Source: CAIZQW01 sp964459675
GTDB taxonomy: Bacteria > Verrucomicrobiota > Kiritimatiellia > RFP12 > UBA1067
Assembly (NCBI GenBank): GCA_964459675.1
Contig: CAYWNP010000023.1
Location: 1 to 26,575, forward strand
Length of the DNA: 26,575 bases
Reading direction: 5' to 3'
In this document: piece after piece, positions 8,177 through 16,934 of the stretch
Layout of the letters: every line of letters begins with the position of its first letter
Numbering within the stretch: position 1 is the stretch's first letter
Position numbers and translations under genes: made by a program
Notes under the pieces: generated by a model
Databases searched by the model: none
Told to the model about the DNA's origin: nothing
What the model saw: the letters and a program-made list of their open reading frames with translations, nothing else

Positions 8177-9876
8177 GGGCTAGACTCCTTGCCCGAGTCC
8201 CCAAGCGTACCCGGTGTTGCGGTTTCCAATTTGATCTCGCCGTTCTTTTTCTCTGTCACATCACGAATCCCCACACCTTTATCACGGGGATGACGAGGTG
8301 ATGCTTTTTTCATCGGCTCGCGCGAATCAAAATCAGAGGCCTCCTCATCTTCAAGGGCCGCTCTTTTCTTGCGGCGCTCCAACTCCTTCTGTGAAACCTC
8401 CTTCTCCTCGGAGGTCACCTCTTTGATCGGCGGAGCCAGCATCACCTCATCCCCAACAACAACGCCTCCCAGCAGATGAATCATTCGATTATTGTCAAAA
8501 CCCACGCGAACCATCTGGGGCGTCCATTTCCCGTTTTTCCGTACATAAATCATCGGGACACCATTCTCACGAACAACGCACTGCACGGGCACATAAAGAA
8601 CCTTGTTAAAGGACTCCTTAATCAACTCCACATCGCAACTCATCCCGGGGCGAATGGTTAAATCTTGAAAGTCACATTCAATCTCGCACTTATACAGTTT
8701 CAGATCTGGATTCAAACTGGCACTCTGGCCATCCGGGAGGACGCCAATCTTCACGAGTTTTCCATCAAATTCCCGGCCGGGGAAGGCATCTATCTTGACC
8801 TTCGCCAGCATCCCCCTGTTGATCTTTGTCAAGCTTGCTTCGGGAACCATCGTCTCGACGACCATGCCTGATTCAAGCGGAATATAGATCAACTCCTGAC
8901 GCTCCACCACAGAACCGCCAACCGCCAACGGCTTGACCCACCACTGGCGTCTGGAAATCTGGACCGTGGAGGCATACAAAACAATGCCATTCGTCGGTGA
9001 AATAATTTTGCTTTTTTGAATCTGCACGTTCAGTTCAGCCAAGCGATTGGTGGCGCGATCATATTCACGGCTTCGCGCACGCAACTCGGATTGAACCTGA
9101 CGCAAGGTAGCCTTGTTCTGCCAAGCCACGCGTACATGAGCCCGTTCAGCCTTGCGAAGACGGCTTCCCAGGACCGCCTGTTGCTGGACCACCGTATAAT
9201 TGGTCAAGACCGAGAGTTTTGTTTTGGCCATTTCATAGTTGATCTGCTTGCGTTTCAGTTCGAGCTCATCCGCCTGCAAATCCGTTCGAGTCAAGAAGGA
9301 AGACTCTGAAAGACGCTTGGACCATTCAAGCTTTTCAAGGGCGCGCTGAACCTCTTCATCTGCTAAGGTGATGTCCGATTCAAACTGCCGCCGTAGTTGC
9401 GGATAATCACCACGCTCATATTTTTCACGATCCATTTTAGCCAGTGCAAGTTCGACTTCACCGTCCAACTGACTCGCATCACAATCCCCTTTGACAATTT
9501 CGAGTTTTTCTTTCGTGACCGTGACTGCAGATTCCGTATTGCCAACAACAATCTCTTGTTCATTTCGCTTCTCAATCAGATCACTCGCATTAAATTCGAT
9601 CAGCAAGTCACCGTTTTTTACAGGCGATCCCTCATCAATGACCCAAATAATGGTACTGGCCCCTTCCAGCTCATTTGCAATGACCGCCTTGTCACGACTC
9701 TGAATCGAACCTGCCGTGGTGACCGAGATGCTTAACGGACCTTCCTGAACCTTCACCACAGGCACCTCAAGCTCCTTGGGTTTCCGATTTCGCAAGGCCA
9801 GAAATGTCCCGATGACCAACAAAAGGGTACACCCGAAAAGAATCTTCTTTTTGCTGTTGTTTGATTTTTTTATCAT
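8173..9876 (-). CDS. HlyD/MacA-type membrane-fusion (periplasmic adaptor) protein with charged C-terminal tail
   Basis: Periplasmic adaptor that links the MacB-like permease to the outer-membrane channel. The start at 9876 gives 567 residues: ATG overlaps the upstream OMF stop as TAATG and AAAGGA sits eight bases before it; the longer ATG at 9912 lies inside the OMF gene. The order is: signal anchor about residues 13-29 (ILFGCTLLLVIGTFLAL), first half of a lipoyl-like domain (VTTAGSIQSRDKAVI), a very long coiled-coil hairpin of about 180 residues, second lipoyl half (SPTNGIVLYAS), beta-barrel domain (GRE/PGMSCDVELI) and a membrane-proximal domain (VVVGDEVML). The last ~85 residues are hydrophilic, rich in E/K/R/S, and look disordered. 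MacA is about 370 residues, so both hairpin and tail are enlarged. Confidence 0.92.
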   Translation of the reverse strand: MIKKSNNSKKKILFGCTLLLVIGTFLALRNRKPKELEVPVVKVQEGPLSISVTTAGSIQSRDKAVIANELEGASTIIWVIDEGSPVKNGDLLIEFNASDLIEKRNEQEIVVGNTESAVTVTKEKLEIVKGDCDASQLDGEVELALAKMDREKYERGDYPQLRRQFESDITLADEEVQRALEKLEWSKRLSESSFLTRTDLQADELELKRKQINYEMAKTKLSVLTNYTVVQQQAVLGSRLRKAERAHVRVAWQNKATLRQVQSELRARSREYDRATNRLAELNVQIQKSKIISPTNGIVLYASTVQISRRQWWVKPLAVGGSVVERQELIYIPLESGMVVETMVPEASLTKINRGMLAKVKIDAFPGREFDGKLVKIGVLPDGQSASLNPDLKLYKCEIECDFQDLTIRPGMSCDVELIKESFNKVLYVPVQCVVRENGVPMIYVRKNGKWTPQMVRVGFDNNRMIHLLGGVVVGDEVMLAPPIKEVTSEEKEVSQKELERRKKRAALEDEEASDFDSREPMKKASPRHPRDKGVGIRDVTEKKNGEIKLETATPGTLGDSGKESSP

Positions 9877-11603
9877 TATTCCAATCCTTTCAGGCGTGCC
9901 GAACGCAACCACATATTCGCATCTGAAATTTCCAGAATGCCCATATCACGCCGCAACTCCAATTCTCGCATCCGCCAACCAATGATCGCAGCGCAAAAAT
10001 CATCCTGTGCTGTCAAAAATGCCTTCTGCGCTTCCAGGACATCACGCATAATCACGCGACCCGATTCCATAAACATCGCTGTACTCTCCACGCGTATCTT
10101 TGCAACGCGAAGTCCTTCCAAACGGATTTTATAGGTTGATTCGGCTGCAGCCAGATTGCGAAGACCATTTCGGACGGCTAATTTAACTGTGTCTTCTTTC
10201 TCGTGAATCTCCCGTTGCGTTTGTTCCAAGACAAGAAGACTTTCTTTATAGTTATTCCGTTCCACTCTCCGGTTCCACGGCCAATCCGCGCGTAGACTTA
10301 ACCGCCACCCTTCTCCACCACTGTCACTCGCGGCTCTATTCAAGGCAACCGAACGTGATGTATCACCTTGTCCAACAATGGTCACATCCGCACGCAACAT
10401 ATCCTCCGCGACCTTTACCGCACGCTCGGCATCAGCGAGTTTATCCCGTGTATTGATCAAATCGAGCCGATTAGACATGGCGATCGAACAGACCTCCTCT
10501 TCGTCTGGAAAGAGCCGTCCGCCCCCTGTCCCGTCAGCAGCAGATTGCTGCATTTCAGCGCGCAAGGTATCAAGCGCTTGGGGATCTACATCAATGAGCG
10601 CCTCAGGTGGCAACCCCAGTAAGATCTTAAAATTGTCTAACTTAGCATCATACGACCGTTTCATCGCCACGACACTCTCGCGGGCATAGAGAAGTTGTGA
10701 GGTAGCCTGGTCCGCTTCGATGCTGCTCCGGCGACCTGCCTGGAAGAGCATGGTCGCACGTTTACTGTTCAACGTCAGATTGCGCTCGTTGTCTTGCGCG
10801 TTCTTTAACCGTTGAGCATATTCAAGGACATCATAAAAATTCAGCGTAACCGCGATCGCATAGGTTTGTCGATAATATTCGAACTTGCGGATGGCATATG
10901 TCAATTGACGTTCTGCCTGAGTCAAGGGTTCGCGGACAATCTCACGTCCCGCGCCACGGAGCAAGGGTATGCTCATGGAGAGATCCCCTGTGATGCCCAA
11001 GGAACTCCAGTCGCTACTCAGCAAGCGGGAGACATCGAGCGCAAGATTTCCAGCCAAAACTGTTCCGCTTTCGAACTGACGTTCAAATGCCGCCCCCGAT
11101 GCCACGGCCAGCCGAGGGTCGGAACCCGACACGTTGTCACTTAACGCTCCAACAAGCATACCACTAAAAGTCGTGTCAAAGCGGAACAGCTGGGAATCCA
11201 GATCGAGGGCTGCACTAAAAATAGTTTCCTTCAGGCTCTGATAGGCCCGGTCATTGCGGGCAGCCACATTTAAAGCCTCCGACAAGGTGAGTCGCCAACT
11301 GCCATTGGTCAAATTAATCGCCATATTGGGAATGGCGGGAAACACGACCGACTCTTCTCCACGTGCCATAGCCTGTAACGCCACCCGAAGCGTCAGGGCA
11401 TCTGCCGGTCGTGACAAAACAAGATCGTTGGTCCGCCCCGTTTGAACGTGCCAATAGGCCGTGGCCAAACGGTGAGCGACCTCTTCCGTCTCACGATTCG
11501 CACGCGTCGGCGTCATGCACGCTGAGGCAAAGAGCAGGAGAGTAACTCCGCTTAAAAAGGTAACGCTCCCCAGCTTTTCCTGAAGCTGTTTAAAAAACAT
11601 CAT
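9876..11603 (-). CDS. TolC-like outer-membrane efflux protein, putative lipoprotein
   Basis: Outer-membrane channel of the tripartite exporter, 575 residues. The N-terminus has a hydrophobic segment ending LLFASAC (Cys about residue 29), a plausible but imperfect lipobox. The body shows the two OEP repeats with long alpha-helical segments (LSEALNVAARNDRAYQSLKETIFSAALDLDSQ; NRLDLINTRDKLADAERAVKVAEDMLRADVTIVGQG) and beta-barrel stretches. The start at 11603 is chosen for AAGGGA eight bases upstream; a second ATG follows directly. It is the first gene of the four-gene exporter (OMF, adaptor, ATPase, permease), read from the candidate promoter at 11661-11689. Confidence 0.9.
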   Translation of the reverse strand: MMFFKQLQEKLGSVTFLSGVTLLLFASACMTPTRANRETEEVAHRLATAYWHVQTGRTNDLVLSRPADALTLRVALQAMARGEESVVFPAIPNMAINLTNGSWRLTLSEALNVAARNDRAYQSLKETIFSAALDLDSQLFRFDTTFSGMLVGALSDNVSGSDPRLAVASGAAFERQFESGTVLAGNLALDVSRLLSSDWSSLGITGDLSMSIPLLRGAGREIVREPLTQAERQLTYAIRKFEYYRQTYAIAVTLNFYDVLEYAQRLKNAQDNERNLTLNSKRATMLFQAGRRSSIEADQATSQLLYARESVVAMKRSYDAKLDNFKILLGLPPEALIDVDPQALDTLRAEMQQSAADGTGGGRLFPDEEEVCSIAMSNRLDLINTRDKLADAERAVKVAEDMLRADVTIVGQGDTSRSVALNRAASDSGGEGWRLSLRADWPWNRRVERNNYKESLLVLEQTQREIHEKEDTVKLAVRNGLRNLAAAESTYKIRLEGLRVAKIRVESTAMFMESGRVIMRDVLEAQKAFLTAQDDFCAAIIGWRMRELELRRDMGILEISDANMWLRSARLKGLE

Positions 11604-11660
11604 TCCCCAATTCCCTTTAGTGCTCGCATTATGTTAAATCGCAGTTCTAATTTATGAAGT

Positions 11661-11689
11661 AGTATACTGTATAACTGCGTTCACGACAA
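11661..11689 (-). promoter_or_regulatory. Candidate sigma70-type promoter for the MacB-type exporter operon
   Basis: On the minus strand: -35 TTGTCG (11684-11689), 17-bp spacer, -10 TATACT (11661-11666), about 58 bp upstream of the OMF start. The inverted repeat GCAGTT (11641-11646) / AACTGC (11673-11678) flanks the -10 and could be an operator, or chance. Confidence 0.55.
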
Positions 11690-11760
11690 TTGCTTTTTTT
11701 GTTTTTAAAAAAAACCTGGATTGTAAAAAATCGAATCGCGTGAGGTCTAAAAAAATCCAC

Positions 11761-11788
11761 TTGCATTTACGGTCAAGAGATGTAAAAT
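11761..11788 (+). promoter_or_regulatory. Candidate sigma70-type promoter for birA
   Basis: TTGCAT (11761-11766), 16-bp spacer, TAAAAT (11783-11788), about 46 bp before the birA ATG. Together with the minus-strand promoter at 11661-11689 it makes the 11604-11833 spacer a divergent control region; its A/T-rich middle (11690-11725) holds nothing else I can name. Confidence 0.5.
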
Positions 11789-11833
11789 AAAAAGCGTGGT
11801 TCAATCGGGTGTGCTGTTAAGGATTTTCGTTTC

Positions 11834-12607
11834 ATGCAAAAAAAAACCTTTGAGTTATCTGCTAAACGTCTAGGTGGCGAATTACGCTTCCTAAAGGAAA
11901 CGCTTTCGACAAACCGTGAGGTTGATGCTGCGGCCCACGCAGGAGCTCCTGAGGGCCTCCTTGTTATGGCAGACACGCAGAGCGCGGGTCGGGGACGACT
12001 GACACGCACATGGTTCTCGCCCCCGGGCGTCAATCTCTATTTTTCGCTCTTGCTCCGACCCGAGGTCGAACTCGCTGCGGTTCCTTCGTTGCCGCTGGTT
12101 ATTGGCTTGGCAGTCGCTGAGGCTCTTGTGGCGTGCGCCCCTGCGATACTCCCAAAAATCAAATGGCCCAATGACATTCTGGTCAATGATAAAAAGATTG
12201 CGGGTATTCTCTGCGAACTCCAGACCCTGAAAGATAAGCCTGATTATGTGGTGGTCGGCGTCGGCATCAACATCAACCTGACTGAGGCAATGCTTCCAGA
12301 GGAGCTGAAAGGACGCGCGACCTCGATCCTCATTGAAAGTGGAGAGGAGCATGCGCGCGAGCAGGTTTTGACTGCTTTTCTAAATCGCTTAGAGCCCCTC
12401 TACGACAGCTGGCGTGCGTTCGGCTTCAAGCCGTTGCTCCAGAGTATCAATGCGCTTGATGCCTTGCGCGGAAGAGAGCTTCGTGTTGATTTGTCGGGCA
12501 CCCCAGTTGAGGGTGTTGCACACGGCATCCAGGCAGATGGATCTCTTCTGTTGCAGACGAAAGAGGGACCGGTTTCTGTCTATTCAGGTGAGGCACATAT
12601 CCTCTAA
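11834..12607 (+). CDS. birA: Biotin--[acetyl-CoA-carboxylase] ligase (class I, no DNA-binding domain)
   Basis: Activates biotin with ATP to biotinyl-AMP and transfers it to the biotin carboxyl carrier protein of acetyl-CoA carboxylase or related enzymes in the cytosol. At 257 residues it starts directly with the catalytic domain: ETLSTN (22-27), the biotinyl-AMP loop GRGRLTRTW (52-60), KWPNDILVNDKKIAG (110-124) and GVGININ. A small SH3-like C-terminal domain covers the last ~50 residues (GRELRVDLSGTPVEG). There is no N-terminal winged helix, so unlike E. coli BirA it should not act as repressor. AAGGA lies about ten bases before the ATG. It converges with the methyltransferase gene, 12 bp apart. 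Confidence 0.93.
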   Translation: MQKKTFELSAKRLGGELRFLKETLSTNREVDAAAHAGAPEGLLVMADTQSAGRGRLTRTWFSPPGVNLYFSLLLRPEVELAAVPSLPLVIGLAVAEALVACAPAILPKIKWPNDILVNDKKIAGILCELQTLKDKPDYVVVGVGININLTEAMLPEELKGRATSILIESGEEHAREQVLTAFLNRLEPLYDSWRAFGFKPLLQSINALDALRGRELRVDLSGTPVEGVAHGIQADGSLLLQTKEGPVSVYSGEAHIL

Positions 12608-12619
12608 ACGCGTGCAGCC

Positions 12620-13630
12620 TTATTTGCGTCCACTCACCAGCCAATGCGGCATCGGCGGTGGCACGGGCCGTGTTTCCAAATCGCGGAAGCCCGCCTCTTT
12701 CATCCACCCTTTAAGCTCGTCATCTGAAAAGACCCAGCCATTTTCTGTTGTCAAGGCCATGTTCAGTGCAAAGAGCGCAGAGAAGGCGGGTGCGGTATGC
12801 GTCGCATCGGTCATCATGTCGAGCACATAAAGAATGCCACCGGGTTTGAGTGCTGTGAAGGCTCGTCTCAAAATGTCCTTGATCTGTTCAGGTGATTCTT
12901 GATGAAGCGCACCAAAAATGGTTACCGCATCATACGCTGCTGACTCGTAACGATCGGTGTGATAATCTCCAGCTCGGCAGGTGACGCGAGTGGCCACATG
13001 TGATTCAGCCACCAACTCCGCCGCGACAGCAGAAACTCCAGGAAGATCAACCGTGACACAGGAGAGCTGCGGATGTGCCGTGGCCATCAGAACCGCATAC
13101 GTACCAGGACCGCCCGCCAAATCGAGAACCGTATGACAGTCCTGCAATGCCAACAGCGGAATGACTTCCCTGCCGATTCCCAAGGCGCGTCCGTGCATGG
13201 ACATCACAAACCGACGCGTGCGTGCCTTATCCTCCCCTAAATGGATTTCGGGTGATTCAACAGGCTTTCCGGTACGAACAAATTCAGAGACGCGTCCCCA
13301 CGCAGGATAGACATCACGGTTGTAACGAATCGCGCGCGTCAAATCATGAGGCGCACCAGAGACTAAGGAAAGCTGCGTGGCGGGTGTGTTCGAATAGACT
13401 GCACCCTTCTTCTCCACCAAACCAATCGCGACGCAGGCATCGAGTAACAAAACCACGCCACGTTCTGTCGCACCAAGACGTTCAGCGACCAGAGGCGCGG
13501 TCGCCTCACTCCCTAACGACTGGATTACCGAAAAGAGCTCCTCCTCTAAAGCTGCAAAGAGCACAGCCGAGCCATAGTACGCGCTGGCTAAATCAATGAT
13601 TCCAGGAATGGAAAGAGGCTCTTTTTTCAT
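12620..13630 (-). CDS. SAM-dependent O-methyltransferase (dimerisation plus Methyltransf_2-type domains)
   Basis: A 336-residue class I methyltransferase. Residues about 10-95 form a winged-helix dimerisation domain (ATAPLVAERLGATERGVVLLLDACVAIGLVEKKGAVY), followed by the Rossmann domain with motif I VLDLAGGPGTYAV, motif II end VTVDLPGV, the DAVTIFGALHQES segment and LKPGGILYVLDMM. This layout is that of small-molecule O-methyltransferases (hydroxyindole or polyketide type). The substrate is unknown. AGGAG overlaps the stop codon of the upstream NamZ-like gene, seven bases separating the two, so they are co-translated. It ends the fabH cluster. Confidence 0.88.
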   Translation of the reverse strand: MKKEPLSIPGIIDLASAYYGSAVLFAALEEELFSVIQSLGSEATAPLVAERLGATERGVVLLLDACVAIGLVEKKGAVYSNTPATQLSLVSGAPHDLTRAIRYNRDVYPAWGRVSEFVRTGKPVESPEIHLGEDKARTRRFVMSMHGRALGIGREVIPLLALQDCHTVLDLAGGPGTYAVLMATAHPQLSCVTVDLPGVSAVAAELVAESHVATRVTCRAGDYHTDRYESAAYDAVTIFGALHQESPEQIKDILRRAFTALKPGGILYVLDMMTDATHTAPAFSALFALNMALTTENGWVFSDDELKGWMKEAGFRDLETRPVPPPMPHWLVSGRK

Positions 13631-13637
13631 ACTTCTC

Positions 13638-14789
13638 CTAGCGATACATTAAGACGTTCTGACGTTCTTTCAAGAAAGCTCGTGATGCACGCGTCCATTG
13701 CCGCACGTGCTCGGAGGCTTGCCCCGACACCAATGCTTGACGCGTGGCCGACGTACCATACAGTTTATCAAACCACTCGGGACGAACGCCGTCGTGCTTC
13801 CAAACATGTTTCTTCCCATAGAGCGACGCCAGCGTATCCAAAAGCATGACCGAAGTCTTGACGGGCTTAAAGGTGGCAGGGTTGGTGACGCAGAGACGAA
13901 TACCATCCAGCTCGCAGTCCTGATAGGGCGCTGTCCCGGCAACATACCGATAAGGATTAAAGGTAACTCCGGGAAGCTTTATTTTCTTTAATGCCTGGCA
14001 GGTTTGCTCGGCTCTGATCCATGGTGCGCCGATGACGCGAAAGGCGAGATTAGTCCCTCGTCCACAATCAATCCCTGGCAGGGCCTCTGAAAATACAGTG
14101 GAAGAATAGGTCATCGCTGTATCCCAGCTCTTAATTCCGGGTGAGGGCGGAACCCAATCGGGATAACTTGCACCCCACGCAACATCCTTCCTGCACCAGC
14201 CCTCCATCGGCACGACCTTTAACTCAAGGGGCAACGCAAACTTACGAACCATCCACTTCGCAACCTCCCCGGGTGTCATCCCATAGACCATGGGCAGCGG
14301 ACATGGGGCAACGAAGCTGGAAAAATGTGCGTCGAGCATGGGGCCATCCACGACCTCTGGCAAAGGTATTGGACGATCAGCGATAATCACAGGGATCTTC
14401 GACTCAGCGCAGGCCTCGAGAACATTCCGAAGCGTTGCCAAGTACGTATAGCAGCGAACCCCTAAATCTTGAAGGTCACAGACCATGACCTCGATGCCCT
14501 TAAGCATTTCCGGGGTTGGCTTCCGAAACTCACCATAGAGGGAATAAACAGGAATGCCCCAATCGGGATGGAGACGGGAGGCGGTCTGTTGGCCCGCAGC
14601 GGCCTGTCCAAAGAAGCCATGCTCTGGGCCATAAAGGGCCACCAAGTTAACGCCACGGGCCTTCTGAAGGCATTGAGCAGACGTTGCGCCGTTCTTCAAG
14701 AGTGCAGCCTGATGGCTTAGCAATCCCACACGGCGTTTTTTAAGCAAACCGAAGGATGTCAACGCTACGTTTTCAATCCCAAGGCGCAT
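13638..14789 (-). CDS. NamZ/YbbC-like protein (DUF1343), putative exo-beta-N-acetylmuramidase
   Basis: 383 residues of the DUF1343 family. B. subtilis NamZ (YbbC) removes terminal MurNAc from muropeptide glycans in cell-wall recycling. The Rossmann-like N-terminal domain shows GLLSHQAAL, GPEHGFFG (54-61) and DLQDLGVRCYTYL (from 105); the C-terminal half shows GRGTNLAFRVIGAPW. In typical members the last motif reads SEGRGT; here the residues before GRGT are DC, with an acidic residue further upstream (FSEALPGIDC). No signal peptide is visible, so it may work in the cytosol or the start may be mis-set; there is no clear ribosome site. It starts four bases after the PpiC-like gene, so translation is probably coupled. 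Confidence 0.85.
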   Translation of the reverse strand: MRLGIENVALTSFGLLKKRRVGLLSHQAALLKNGATSAQCLQKARGVNLVALYGPEHGFFGQAAAGQQTASRLHPDWGIPVYSLYGEFRKPTPEMLKGIEVMVCDLQDLGVRCYTYLATLRNVLEACAESKIPVIIADRPIPLPEVVDGPMLDAHFSSFVAPCPLPMVYGMTPGEVAKWMVRKFALPLELKVVPMEGWCRKDVAWGASYPDWVPPSPGIKSWDTAMTYSSTVFSEALPGIDCGRGTNLAFRVIGAPWIRAEQTCQALKKIKLPGVTFNPYRYVAGTAPYQDCELDGIRLCVTNPATFKPVKTSVMLLDTLASLYGKKHVWKHDGVRPEWFDKLYGTSATRQALVSGQASEHVRQWTRASRAFLKERQNVLMYR

Positions 14790-14793
14790 GACA

Positions 14794-15813
14794 TTAGTAG
14801 CCGTTTCCTGTAAAAGTCATCTCTGGAAAGAGTTTACACTCAATTGTGGACTTCGCTTTGAGATCTTCAAACAGCTTCCGGCTCTCCTGTTGATATTGCG
14901 CCTTATAAATCATCGTCGCAATCTTTGTACGATCATCTGAAAGTCGGGGGATCAAGATATGCGAAGCGCGAACGGTCTCAGGCAATGCAGGAACACCGTT
15001 CTTGGCGGGCTGTGCCTTTTTATGGGCAACAACTTTGAGCAGATGTATACCTTGTTTGGTTTCAAAAACAGGACTCATCTCGCCGACCTTCACTCGAAAC
15101 GCAACCTCTTCAAAGGTTTTATCCATCTTGCCACGGGTAAACTCACCCAGATCGCCACCCATCTTTGCGCTGGAACACGCAGAAATTTTCTTGGCCACAT
15201 CCTCGAAGGAAGCACCATTCAGAATCTGAGCGCGAACGGTTTGCAGATTTGTGCGCCGCAACTCATTTGATACAGCGATCTGCGCTGCAACCGCCTCAAC
15301 CGCTTTGTCGTCAATTCGAATCTTCCGCTGAACTTCCTGATTCAGGAGCTTCTCAATAATCAGGCTATCCTCAAAGTCACGCTTCATAACCTCCGGTGGC
15401 TGGGGACCTTGATTAAAGAAGGCATTCGTATTGGAGTTCTTTTTGGCAAGCGCGAAGGCAAGCTGTTGTAAACCAAGCGTACGCTCTTGTTCGCCAATCA
15501 CAATCTTCAGGCGGGTAGCCTCATCCAGCATGACGGTCCGATAAACAAACATATTAATGGCTGTTTTACGAAAATGCTCTTTTGCCTGCCCTAACATATT
15601 GGACGAAAAAGCCAAATGTTCTACCGTCATGGCATATTTCAAATAACCATCTGCGCAACTGCTCATCTCCCCAAATAACAAGGGTTTGCCATTCACCACA
15701 GCAACCACACTTTTTGCAGGCTTATCGCCCGGAGCGATCGTCTCGCCCTTTTTACAGCCAATAAAAGAAGTGATGGAAAGACAAATCGCCATCATCCATA
15801 CGTAATATTTCAT
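14794..15813 (-). CDS. PpiC/parvulin-type peptidyl-prolyl isomerase lipoprotein (SurA/PrsA-like)
   Basis: Likely an envelope folding chaperone. A lipoprotein signal ends at SFIGC (Cys20). A helical SurA_N-like domain (about 40-185) is followed by a parvulin core from about 193: NGASFEDVAKKIS, GGDLGEFTRG (219-228), FEEVAFRVKVGEMSPVFETKQGIHLLKV. The canonical first strand ASHILI, normally about 20-30 residues before the core, is absent there and instead appears after it, at 283-288, followed by a helical tail ending at 339. This is either a circularly permuted parvulin fold or one domain plus the beginning of a second. AAGGGG precedes the ATG by five bases. It is 31 bp downstream of fabH. Confidence 0.85.
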   Translation of the reverse strand: MKYYVWMMAICLSITSFIGCKKGETIAPGDKPAKSVVAVVNGKPLLFGEMSSCADGYLKYAMTVEHLAFSSNMLGQAKEHFRKTAINMFVYRTVMLDEATRLKIVIGEQERTLGLQQLAFALAKKNSNTNAFFNQGPQPPEVMKRDFEDSLIIEKLLNQEVQRKIRIDDKAVEAVAAQIAVSNELRRTNLQTVRAQILNGASFEDVAKKISACSSAKMGGDLGEFTRGKMDKTFEEVAFRVKVGEMSPVFETKQGIHLLKVVAHKKAQPAKNGVPALPETVRASHILIPRLSDDRTKIATMIYKAQYQQESRKLFEDLKAKSTIECKLFPEMTFTGNGY

Positions 15814-15844
15814 CTCAACCCCTTTCCGTAGCGTGGTTCAACGA

Positions 15845-16810
15845 CTAGATTTGAACCAACACGCCGCCCCACGTTAGACCCGCGCCAAAACCGACAAGTG
15901 CAATATAATCCCCAGACTTGAAACGACCTTCCCGACTCATCTGCGCCAACGCCAGAGGGACAGTCGCCGACGAGGTGTTCGCCAACTCGGAAATATTCAT
16001 ATAGAAGCGACTCATATCAATGCCGAGCCGGCGGGCCGCAGCATCTAAAATACGGAAGTTCGCCTGATGCGGAACCACCCAAGCGATTTGATCCAAGGAG
16101 ATCCCCTGCTTCTGGGCCAAGTCACGAATCACCTCTTCACACGCTTTGACCGCAAAATTAAAGACCTTTTTTCCGTCCATGTGGAGATACCCGGGGACCA
16201 TATTCTCAGGTTTCGGATGGCGGTATCCGCCGTCACAATAAAGAACACGCTCGCCACCGCCATCAGAACGTAAAACCGATTGCAAGAGTCCGCCGGAACG
16301 ATCTTCCGCCTTCAAAACCACTGCGCCAGCTCCATCGCCAAAGAGAACGCACGTGTTACGGTCGGTCCAATCCACGGTTCGTGTCATCACATCGGTTCCA
16401 ACCACCACCATGGGACGTGGATCCAAGAGCATCATCGAACGTGCCACCTGCATCGCATAGACAAACCCGGAACAGGCCGCCAGCAGATCGAAGGCACCCG
16501 CATTGACAGCGCCAATATGGTGTTGCACCAAACAGGCACAAGAGGGAAAGACGTTGTAGTCGGGCGTACTGGTCGCGACAATGACCATGCCCACCTCTTC
16601 AGGCTTCACACCCGACATCTTTAAGGCTTCTTGGGCTGCTTTAGTTGCTAGCGAGGCCGAGCTTTCATTTTTGGAGGCCACGTAACGGGAACTAATGCCT
16701 GTATGCGAGACAATCCATTCGTCCGTAGTATCTATCGATTTCGGCAACTCGTGGTTCGTTACCTTCTGCTCTGGCAAGCCAGCGCCGAACCCAGCGATGT
16801 GAATATTCAT
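15845..16810 (-). CDS. fabH: 3-oxoacyl-[acyl-carrier-protein] synthase III (KAS III)
   Basis: Condenses acetyl-CoA (or a branched primer) with malonyl-ACP to start type II fatty acid synthesis in the cytosol. 321 residues with the full catalytic triad: Cys113 (LLAACSGF), His248 (VPHQANFRIL) and Asn278 (LANTSSATVPLAL). Active-site-lid and C-terminal glycine motifs (GFGAGLTWGG) are also present. The usual WIxxRTGIRxR segment reads WIVSHTGISSR, so two arginines that contact CoA/ACP in E. coli FabH look replaced by His and Ser; specificity might differ. No other fab genes are adjacent; instead it heads a cluster with the PpiC-type lipoprotein, NamZ-like and methyltransferase genes. Confidence 0.93.
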   Translation of the reverse strand: MNIHIAGFGAGLPEQKVTNHELPKSIDTTDEWIVSHTGISSRYVASKNESSASLATKAAQEALKMSGVKPEEVGMVIVATSTPDYNVFPSCACLVQHHIGAVNAGAFDLLAACSGFVYAMQVARSMMLLDPRPMVVVGTDVMTRTVDWTDRNTCVLFGDGAGAVVLKAEDRSGGLLQSVLRSDGGGERVLYCDGGYRHPKPENMVPGYLHMDGKKVFNFAVKACEEVIRDLAQKQGISLDQIAWVVPHQANFRILDAAARRLGIDMSRFYMNISELANTSSATVPLALAQMSREGRFKSGDYIALVGFGAGLTWGGVLVQI

Positions 16811-16851
16811 ACGTTTCTACGTTTCCTTACGTTTTTTAAAAAGAAGGCGAT

Positions 16852-16880
16852 ATCTTACCAAAACCTTGCAGAAAAAACAA
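16852..16880 (-). promoter_or_regulatory. Candidate promoter for the fabH cluster
   Basis: On the minus strand: TTGTTT (16875-16880), 17-bp spacer, TAAGAT (16852-16857), about 42 bp before the fabH ATG. Between it and the ATG are three ACGTTT units (16811, 16819, 16829), a mild version of the short periodic repeats seen elsewhere in the window. Confidence 0.4.
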
Positions 16881-16934
16881 GACGACACTTTTCCCTATTT
16901 GTTTCAAAAAATATGAGACTCTCCGCTTGAATAC

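Noticed and set aside
11691..11728. T-run/A-run in the birA-OMF spacer as a terminator
   Set aside because: There is no GC-rich stem before the T-run, and it lies between divergent promoters where no transcript ends.
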